From Jackrogersella multiformis (Eukaryota; Ascomycota; Sordariomycetes; Xylariales; Hypoxylaceae), in contig CADCXD010000005.1 of assembly GCA_902806575.1 (NCBI GenBank), positions 3,596,001 to 3,660,000 on the forward strand: DNA of 64,000 nucleotides. Direction: 5' to 3'. A program made the translations under genes and the position numbers. Under the pieces are notes generated by a model, which saw nothing but the letters and a program-made list of their open reading frames with translations, did not search any database and was not told the DNA's origin. Positions 57,048-64,000 of this stretch are shown here, one piece after another (within the stretch, counting starts at the first letter, position 1; each line of letters opens with the position of its first letter).

Positions 57048-57381
57048 CTGGATAATTGAACGAGTTAGTTCAGCTGGAGAAGAAGAAAAGTGACGTTAGA
57101 AAATATTAGATTTGGGAGGTTGGTTTACGAAGGGAGGGGTACGATGGTGGGGTGAACAAGGATTTTTCATGGGGCATAGAGGGCATTCATATGACAGATG
57201 CCTTTCGCGATTGCAACAGTATTTAAGTGTAATGATGTGCAGTAGTTTTCATATGATATTTCGTGTCTCTTAAGACCAGTAGAGATTCTTGGCCAACGAC
57301 AGAGTGGGCGAGGAGTGGGATAATAAGGACAAGGCTGACAAGCGGGGGGATCTCTACTAAAGAGTGGCATTCTAAACTTAC
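57048..57381 (-). other. probable 5' UTR intron of Hsp90 gene
   Basis: On the minus strand a strong donor (CTG|GTAAGTTTAG, donor at 57381) and an acceptor (TTATCCAG, ending at 57048) frame 334 bases. The remaining 31-base leader then joins the start codon. The interval also contains a short spurious frame (57167-57370). This is inferred from splice signals only. Confidence 0.5.
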
Positions 57382-57769
57382 CAGAGGATCTTAACGTTGG
57401 GAAGGGCGGTTGAGGGTATCACAATAGAGATGATGATCTTTAGTCACTCGAGGGTAGAAGTGAGATGTTTTGGTTTGAAGAAGAGAAATTTTAGAATTTA
57501 GAAAAGGTTGAGGGAGGAAAAGGGAAGAAGTATGTTCAAGAATCGAAGAAGTTGCAGCTAGAAATGTTCTTCACAGCTCTTTCTGTGCACAGGCCCCACA
57601 TTGGTTTCTATCGAATTCTACGGCATTTTTGGCGCTAGGCCATGAAATAGAGTTCGCTAATTGGCCAGACTATGGCTCCATGGCAACCACTGTAGGCGAA
57701 TGATTGGACGGATGCATCCAACGCACTGGCATGCTAGTCCAAACCTCTCTCGAGCCTTCCATCTCTTTG

Positions 57770-57850
57770 CGGTACCTACCTAATACCTACGGTTTCTCCA
57801 AACTTCTAGAAGATACCTACCTACCTAGGTACCTAGTAGGCAGGCACCTA
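57770..57850. repeat. CCTAGG/TAGGTA palindrome cluster
   Basis: GGTACCTACCTAATACCTAC and ACCTACCTAGGTACCTAGTA lie within 80 bases. Confidence 0.7.
57804..57811. promoter_or_regulatory. possible heat-shock element core
   Basis: TTCTAGAA is an inverted TTC-nn-GAA pair, the core of an Hsf1 site, about 790 bases upstream of the Hsp90 start codon. A third unit is not clearly present, and the palindrome also resembles the local repeat family. Confidence 0.25.
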
Positions 57851-58958
57851 TTAAGGCAACTTCCGAAATGAAAACCTGGAGCCCAGCTGTTAATCTAGTA
57901 ACTGCACCATCCTGCGCCGTAGCTGCCTAAGATAGAGTACATTTGTGTTGAAAACCTTGGAAAATGAAGTGGCAATATAATTGATTCACGACTCATGGGA
58001 AATCTCGTCCCTGCATTTGATCTGCCTAATCCGATAAGGTTTATACTTCACAAGCACAGTCGCCATGCAAACTACCTAAGTACCTATGTACTTAATAATA
58101 TTTATTATCTCGTTTATTGAAGGTAGTATCTACCTTTTAGTACCTAGGTAGGTACCAGTAATGTCGAAATATAAAAGCCAAACGGTTGAATTTCTGATAC
58201 CCTTAAGTTTTCCCCCTCTATACCCGTAGGTACCTAGGTATAACTATAGAAAGCCTTGGAAGTTCTATGCAATTGCCCGCCAGGCTTCTCCACCTCCCCG
58301 CCAATCAAAAGCAAATCACTTCTAGTTGAAGTTAGCCCGAGGGTCAGCCTTATTACCCGATACGGCAAGTGGAAATATTTAATTGCCCCCCGGAGGAATT
58401 TCAGTCAACCCTGCTGAGGCTGAAGCTGAGGCTCATGCTGGGAGGAGATTTATTAGAAAAATTCTATATAATACTTATCAAATGCATATTTCTCTACCAA
58501 AGGACCTAGATCCCCCTTATTACTCGAATATACCTTTGTAGATCCTTAGTTCACTATACAATATTATCCTATACCCAAGTAGACAGATCCATTGCCTCTC
58601 TTCATGACCACTAACACCCCTTTCCCGCACGGAAGATACACTGGTGATATATAGACTGGCTGATCTGGGTTATCGACGTCTAAGATCACACATGTACCTA
58701 AACTACCAGTTAAATAACCCTAAAATAAACATTTTCAAGATCAAGAGCCTTAAGGAGCACGAAAAAACAGTACAGTAAACGTCGAACTACCTAGAAACCT
58801 GATATCCATACCAAAGTAAGAAATCCGTAGCTTGGTATGTACCTACTCACATGATATCCGAATGCCACCAAGCCCAATCCCTTCCACATCCCTCATAGCT
58901 ATCCTACATGCACCTCCACCACACACACCGCAGCCAAGACCCCTTCCCCCTCCCGCCC

Positions 58959-59789
58959 TCACAACCCCCACCCATCATACGGCCTCATAAGCTCGTTATC
59001 CTTCACGCCCTGAGGGAAATCCTCCTCGCCGAGGTGCGTAGTATGAGCCCAAGGCTTGAGGCCGTTCTCCTCCCTAATCGTCGTCGAGAAGCAGCCGCTC
59101 CACCCCATCCTCGGGAACGCCCTGTTGACGTCTTCCCTGGTGGCCGCGTCGACGATCAGCGGGTTGGCGCCCATGTTGTCGTAGACGGTCGCCAGCTGGA
59201 TGACCTGGCCCAGGAACGTGATCTTGCCGACCGACCCCAAGTCCTGGTGGCGGATGATGGCCTCGGCTACGGCCTCGGCCTGGACCTGCGGCGCGCCCAG
59301 CTCCTTCGTGAGGTTCAGCGCCAGGATCCCCCCGTAGAACTCGAACGACAGCAGCGTCGCCCGCAGGTTGTCGTGCGTGGTGCCGATGTCGTGGAGCAGG
59401 CACGTCAGCGCCCACGTGGACAGCGAGAGCTTGCCGAATTCCTCGGGGAACTGGTCCTTGAGGATGGAATATCCTGGTTGTCCTGTTAGCCCGAACTCAA
59501 AGGGGCGTCTTGCATGTGATTTCTAGATTCTAGATAAAATGCAGATCTTACCCCAATGGTAGACTCGCATTGAGTGGTTGTACGTCTGCTCGATGAGGTG
59601 TTTCTTGGCGTATTCCTGAACGCCGGCGACGATGGGGTCGTCAGAGGGGAAAGGGATATCCTTCACGGTCAGGGGTGAAGGCTTGTGAAGATACGGCTCG
59701 CCATTGAGGATAACGTTGCCGTCGACTGGAACGGCATTCCAACCGTGCTTGATGATGTCATCTGCAGATGCTGCAGATGTGGAGGACAT
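58959..59789 (-). CDS. cyanamide hydratase (HD-domain urea hydro-lyase)
   Basis: The enzyme adds water to cyanamide to give urea; yeast Ddi2/Ddi3 are relatives (family knowledge). Two exons, 59789-59552 and 59473-58959, give about 250 aa, the family length. The HD-superfamily metal ligands are visible: His72 (NHSMRVYHWG), His107-Asp108 (LLHDIGTT) and Asp178 (ATVYDNMG). His155 in IRHQDLG is also typical. The N-terminal KHGWNAVPVD and the C-terminal GCFSTTIREENGLKPWAHTT are the family's flanking signatures. The exon joint falls at HWG-YSIL. Cyanamide hydratase genes are patchy in fungi and often carried in accessory regions; here the DNA around it is AT-rich with no other detoxification gene next to it. 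Confidence 0.9.
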
Positions 59790-60479
59790 GACTGCAATTG
59801 TTTGATACCCCTTGAAGCTATACTCTACTACCTAGTATACTCGATCTGTTATGTCACTTGGGAAAGGGGTATCCGCTTGGCTTATATATGATTTATATCA
59901 CCGATGGCGGAGTTAACATGGTATTCTTACAAATAATATTAGTCATATTTTAGCTTGATATATTATCTGTATCGAATTAAGTTTCTAGCTCGGGTTTTGA
60001 CCATGCATGATCTGGGGTGTATTGTTCTCCAATGCTATACAATTCCGCGGGATGGTTGTCTTTCGATAGTCTTATACTTAAGACCATGACATCATCAACT
60101 TCACCACAATTGTAAACTTCATGTTGTTGTTCGGCCGTTGCACGGAGCCATGAGTACACAGTTACCGAAATTGTTGCTATTACATCTCCGGCAATCATTC
60201 GCTTTTAGTCGTGATATCCTCCACGAGCGAACCTGATAAAGGGATACAATGCTGGTACTTCAAATTGACAGTGCCTACAATAATGACCATCACAATACGC
60301 CGATATGGTATCATTAGAAAACATCCATAAATCGGAATGCTGATTGAAAATATCGCCGTAACCGGTTCAAGGTGACATTATTAAGATAGGACCTCGCCGT
60401 CATGCGAGGATAGCCACAACGGACTTTACGGGATGTGCGCCCGACCGAAGCTTGAACGCTTCTGCCTTGACGACTTCGA
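59790..60479. other. spacer upstream of cyanamide hydratase
   Basis: This interval holds the hydratase promoter and the AP-2 mu 3' flank, with one small doubtful frame (59977-60198). Confidence 0.5.
59977..60198 (-). CDS. small hypothetical protein (doubtful)
   Basis: This 73-codon frame starts with ATG, is mixed in amino-acid composition and reads like a soluble protein (e.g. SWLRATAEQQHEVYNCGEVD). I recognise no family, and no splice partner is evident. It might be a short orphan gene, a relic exon or chance. Confidence 0.25.
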   Translation of the reverse strand: MIAGDVIATISVTVYSWLRATAEQQHEVYNCGEVDDVMVLSIRLSKDNHPAELYSIGEQYTPDHAWSKPELET

Positions 60480-61920
60480 TCAAAATCTTTATCGATGATT
60501 AGCAACTATAGTAGAGTGTGGGGAAGATATCGCGAAGACCTACCGGATTTCATAAGACCCTGCCCTTGTCATGTATCTTACCCACTTGACGCTGGAATAG
60601 TTGCTCTTTTCGAATACCTTCAAGTACCGTACGAGAAGGCCCGAGCTGGTGAACATGAGGAGACTAAAGCTCATGCTGAGGGGTGGGCGTGACCAGGCCT
60701 TCTGGTTCGTCATGCTTGTGAGCTCCGCCTCGGCACTAAGCACGAATTCGCTTTGACCGGTGAAACGACCGATCTTCCAGACGATGTTATTCTCGCTTGG
60801 TTCGTACTTGGCCTTCCCCTGGGTGCAACGTTCGGTGATGCGAGCCGTGTTTAGCGGAGTTGGGATACGAACGACGACGTTTGTGGCAAACAGCTTGCTG
60901 CCGAAGTTCGCCTTGACGCCAATACTATACTCTACCTTGGTCTTGCCAACTTCATTAACGATGGCGTGCACCTTGAAGGGTAAGTTGACGTTCTCGGTTG
61001 CTCGATACCGCATAAGCTCGAACTCGCCGTCGGGTGGGATGAAGGAGATGATTCGATCGGTGTCGAATTTACCCAACTTCACACATTGATGAAACTGGCA
61101 GTCCTCCAATGTGACACTCCCCGCGGCAGCTTTCGTAGCTTTGGATCCAAGCTTGTTTCCACTAGGCAATGACTGGAGTCCATCATGGTCTAACAGAAGC
61201 CGGTCATTGAGGCCGAATTTGCATTCAGGGGTACCCGAGAGGTATGCGCGCATGATAATCTGGCCGTTGACATCAGCACGGAGAACTGTACCAGTAGCAG
61301 ACATCAAAAGGTTGACGTCCTCGATCACGTCAACGAAAGCTTCGTTCTTTCTGTATTTGACATCCGCCTTTCTCCACGATAATGCACCAGTCGCTTGCAT
61401 GGTGATCTTGGCAGAATCCTCGGCGGCTCGTTCGGACTTGACACCTTCAGTGGTGATGTACATCTTGAGGGTGTCGGTCTCGGTGTTCTGGGGATATCCG
61501 AAGTCGATGATCTCTAAGAAAAGACACACGCACATATATTAGAACTAGTCATCAGGTAACGCGGGACTGAGGACTACACTCACCGTCTAGGAGTTCGTAG
61601 ACCAACACGAAATTGTTTTTGACGGCTTCTTCATCGAATTTGCCAAAGTATCCCTTACCGAGCTGGATTAGCCGGTAGAGGAACTCGAAGACAAGAGCGG
61701 CATTGGCATTGCTCTTGGTTATAGCAACTAAGTAGATGTTCTCATGCTTGACGTGACTGAAGGTGGTGCTGCCGAGGGTGAGGATGGGCGATCGGACTTG
61801 AGGATTGGAGATGACTTGGATACGGAAGACGTCGGCGAGACGCGGACGGCAATCATGACGAAAAGCTCGGAAGATGAGGTTCTCGCCCTTCTGATTAAAG
61901 ATTAGGATGCCGGAGAGCAT
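60480..61920 (-). CDS. apm4: AP-2 clathrin adaptor complex, mu subunit
   Basis: This is the medium subunit of the plasma-membrane endocytic adaptor AP-2, which binds YxxPhi cargo signals. Three exons, 61920-61584, 61513-60544 and 60486-60480, give about 437 aa. The N-terminal longin-like domain begins MLSGILIFNQKGENLIFRAF and runs to about residue 140 (VKNNFVLVYELLDEIIDFGY). The mu-homology domain (about 170-437) includes NEAFVDVIEDVNLLMSATG, the FIPPDGEFELMRYR strand and the terminal WVRYMTRAGSYEIRF. The last exon is only seven bases: it completes the arginine codon and adds Phe and stop. Without it the frame stops two bases into the intron. The IIDFGYPQNTETDTLKMYIT stretch and the RAGSYEIRF end favour AP-2 over AP-1. 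The ATG at 61920 matches the family start, although the frame is open further upstream. Confidence 0.93.
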
Positions 61921-62731
61921 GTTGCCGGACCTCGTGGGACTCGACGGAAGCTCATTAAAGAAGAAGAAGGGGATAAATTTAGAAATTAAAACTGATAAAA
62001 CCGATAATAGGATAAGCCATACATAAGGTGACGGATAAGGTGACACCGTTTTGACGGGACCCGGGAGTCGTTTCTCTTGTCAAACTAGTGTACAATATGT
62101 AAGCTAAGGCCCACCAATCAGAATACACTATTTAGCACTAGCCACCGGCGATAAGATACCACGGTGGGCACCTAGACCTAGTGGATATGGAGATACCTAA
62201 TTAAACCTGTACCCCTGACTCCTGAGCTATCCTAGGCCATGTTTACCCCACCTAATTATGTCATATCTGGAATAACTTTATCGTTCACGAACTCTTCACA
62301 TTTACAACATCGAATTAAATTCAAAGTCTATATTTAAGCAAACCTGACTATGATATCTTCTTAAAAGTGGATGGTCTAAACTTAAGAAACACATATACCA
62401 CATTCATCTAATACGAGAGATCTTCAACAATGGCCACAACATGAGGTTGTTCCACCCCAATGAAGTCAAATTGTCGTGGAGGATATCCAAACAGAGCCAC
62501 TCCGTATTCCGGTGATACTACTCGGTACCTAGGTAGGTAAGGTCTTATGTTGTTGGCAATTGTATTTTAGTTTACGCAGCATCATTCATTTTCAAACCAA
62601 GGCTCCTCGCTATACCTTCTACTAGACATAACGGACCATATCGCATTCCAATTTACCCCAACTATATCTCAACTCACCACTCATCTTCTCCCCTATCCCT
62701 TACCCCTATCCCCCACCCCCTCACCCATCAC
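61921..62731. other. spacer between AP-2 mu and the PsiD-like gene
   Basis: This 811-base interval holds the AP-2 mu promoter and the decarboxylase 3' flank. One CTACTCGGTACCTAGGTAGG palindrome lies at about 62518-62537. No gene is recognised. Confidence 0.5.
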
Positions 62732-64000
62732 TCATCTCCCCTTCACAACGGCAACCTGCCCTCTGACCGGTACATTCTCCTGCCGCCCCACCGTCGGGAA
62801 CCCATCGACGGGCACGCCGGCGCGGAACAGCAGGCAGTGCGACGACCCGCCGAAGTGGAACATGCCCAGCTGCTCGCCCTTGCGCACCGCCTGGCCCTGG
62901 CCCACCGTGATCTCGCACGTGCTCACCTCGTCCATGCCCACGCCCACGAACGCCATCAGCCCGATCGCCGGGTTGTCCGCCTGGATGAAGATCACCGCGC
63001 GCGTCGCCAGCGCCGTCAGGTACCCCTGCGCCACGCTGATGCCGCGCGTGTCGATCTCGCCCGAGCCCGAGCCGTAGTTCCCCGCCGTGCCTTCGAAGAG
63101 TGGCTCGCTGAAGTACGTCCCGTCCTTGACGAAGGCCCGCACGATGCGCCCCGACACCGGCGAGTGCCAGCGGTGGTACGACAGCGCCGACAGGAAGGCC
63201 TGGTACACCGTCGCCCCGTCGAACTGCGCCGCGAGCGGGTCGTGCCCCAGCATGTCCAGCACCGAGTACGGCTGGCTCTTGATCCAGAACCGGTCGCGCA
63301 GCTTGGCGTGCCGCGCTACGTTGTATACTTTCGACTCGCACGCGTTGGCTACCACGTTGTCGTCGTCGGGGGACGCTACCGGGCGCGCGTCCGAGTTGAG
63401 TTGGCGCGTGAAGAAATCTGGGCCGGACGTTGTTAGGTGCGGCAAGAAAAAGGGGAAGGAAGAACGCGTGTGGCTCATTTTTATTCGTCTAGGGTGTTCA
63501 CTTACCATCCCAGGAGGTGAAGCCGTAGTGCTTCGACGAGGAGTCGCAGACGTACATGTCCTCGAACCTGTGGGACGTCCTCAGCGGCCCATTGGCAACC
63601 TCCATTACATCCTTGATGGCGTGCTCGGAGAACCAGCCTTGCTTGTGAGACCCAAGGACCTCGGCTGATTTCGGTGACTGGGAATCGAGTGATTGATATC
63701 AGACAAGGGGTTTCTTTATGAACGACAACTTCTGGGATTCGGTGGCTTACCTTTAGGAACTTGCCCCATTCATTCAAGATCTTCTTCATCATCTTGTTGA
63801 CCTCCGGATCTAAAAACGCAGCATGGCCACTATAGAGGGGTCAGTCAGTGTTCTTATTTTCACCTTTCAAATAAGTTGAGATTCTGACCTGGGTGTAGCC
63901 ATCACGTAGTCAAAGATCCCCACCATAGGTACGCCAACCATACCAACGCCAAACGCAGCATCGGTCCACTGGGGAGCCTGGGTGAAGATATGATTGAGCA
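62732..64000 (-). CDS. phosphatidylserine decarboxylase-family, PsiD-like decarboxylase (5' end outside window)
   Basis: Four exons are visible, >64000-63889, 63829-63751, 63677-63506 and 63417-62732; the 5' end lies beyond the right edge. About 325 codons are seen. The proenzyme cleavage and pyruvoyl-forming motif is GGSSH (in MFHFGGSSHCLLF). It is preceded by the family's HRWHSPVSGRI and by VGMDEVSTCEITV, the latter common to phosphatidylserine decarboxylases. The upstream exons encode the extra N-terminal domain of the PsiD-like group (e.g. QAPQWTDAAFGVGMVGVP, DSSSKHYGFTSWDDFFTRQL). Relatives include both lipid decarboxylases and the fungal L-tryptophan decarboxylase PsiD, so the substrate is open; there are no psilocybin-type partner genes here. 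Exon 4 is notably GC-rich. All introns have GT-AG ends. Confidence 0.85.

Larger units (their letters stand above)
57017..58958. other. Hsp90 promoter/leader and spacer to cyanamide hydratase gene
   Basis: The left 0.6 kb holds the Hsp90 leader. Beyond it is AT-rich spacer with palindrome clusters at 57770-57850 and 58133-58160. No gene is recognised. Confidence 0.55.

Noticed and set aside
1..64000. CRISPR array or bacterial operon structure
   Set aside because: There are no regularly spaced identical repeats, and all real genes show eukaryotic introns or fungal families.

Overview
The window looks like nuclear DNA of a filamentous ascomycete (Pezizomycotina). The evidence is genes with short GT-AG introns of about 50-70 nt and CTAAC/CTGAC-like branch points, fungus-specific families (Clr5 domain, Med11, a TeaR-like protein, fungal cyanamide hydratase), pyrimidine-rich leaders, and long gene-poor spacers full of short CCTAGG/TAGGTA palindromes. 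The gene set and this palindrome habit suggest a Sordariomycete, possibly Xylariales; that placement is inference. I see no rRNA, no complete tRNA, no intact transposon and no CRISPR.

Layout. 0-7.3 kb is gene-dense: Mediator subunit Med11 (+), retromer sorting nexin Vps5 (+), mitoribosomal bL31m (-) divergent from a flavin-reductase-fold protein (+), and an unrecognised coiled-coil protein (-). 7.3-10.3 kb is AT-rich with one orphan membrane-type reading frame. 10.3-12.0 kb holds a TeaR-like prenylated polarity protein (-). A repeat-rich spacer leads to a calcineurin-like phosphoesterase (14.7-15.9 kb). An 8.5-kb gene-poor stretch then precedes a class III J-domain protein (24.4-26.3 kb). After a 3.9-kb spacer come sterol O-acyltransferase (-), an FMN-dependent NtaA/SnaA/DszA-type monooxygenase (-), a possibly broken small gene (-, 36.5-37.0 kb) and an FAD/NADPH monooxygenase of the FMO family (+). 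41.6-48.1 kb has two minus-strand signalling/regulatory genes, a protein kinase with a C-terminal C2H2-like segment and a Clr5-domain protein. 50.7-53.5 kb is a divergent mitochondrial pair: ClpP protease (-) and a conserved protein of unknown function (+). 54.8-57.0 kb is Hsp90 (-). 59-64 kb carries cyanamide hydratase (-), AP-2 mu (-) and a phosphatidylserine-decarboxylase/PsiD-like decarboxylase (-) that runs off the right edge.

How the genes relate. Most are housekeeping: membrane traffic (Vps5, AP-2 mu), chaperones (Hsp90, J protein), mitochondrial function (bL31m, ClpP, the 52-kb protein), transcription (Med11), polarity (TeaR) and lipid storage (sterol acyltransferase). Accessory metabolism is represented by the two monooxygenases, cyanamide hydratase and the PsiD-like enzyme, but they are spread over 30 kb and do not form a convincing single biosynthetic cluster. 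Exon structures were worked out by hand from reading frames and splice signals. For spliced genes the feature spans the whole coding region and the exons are given in the evidence.
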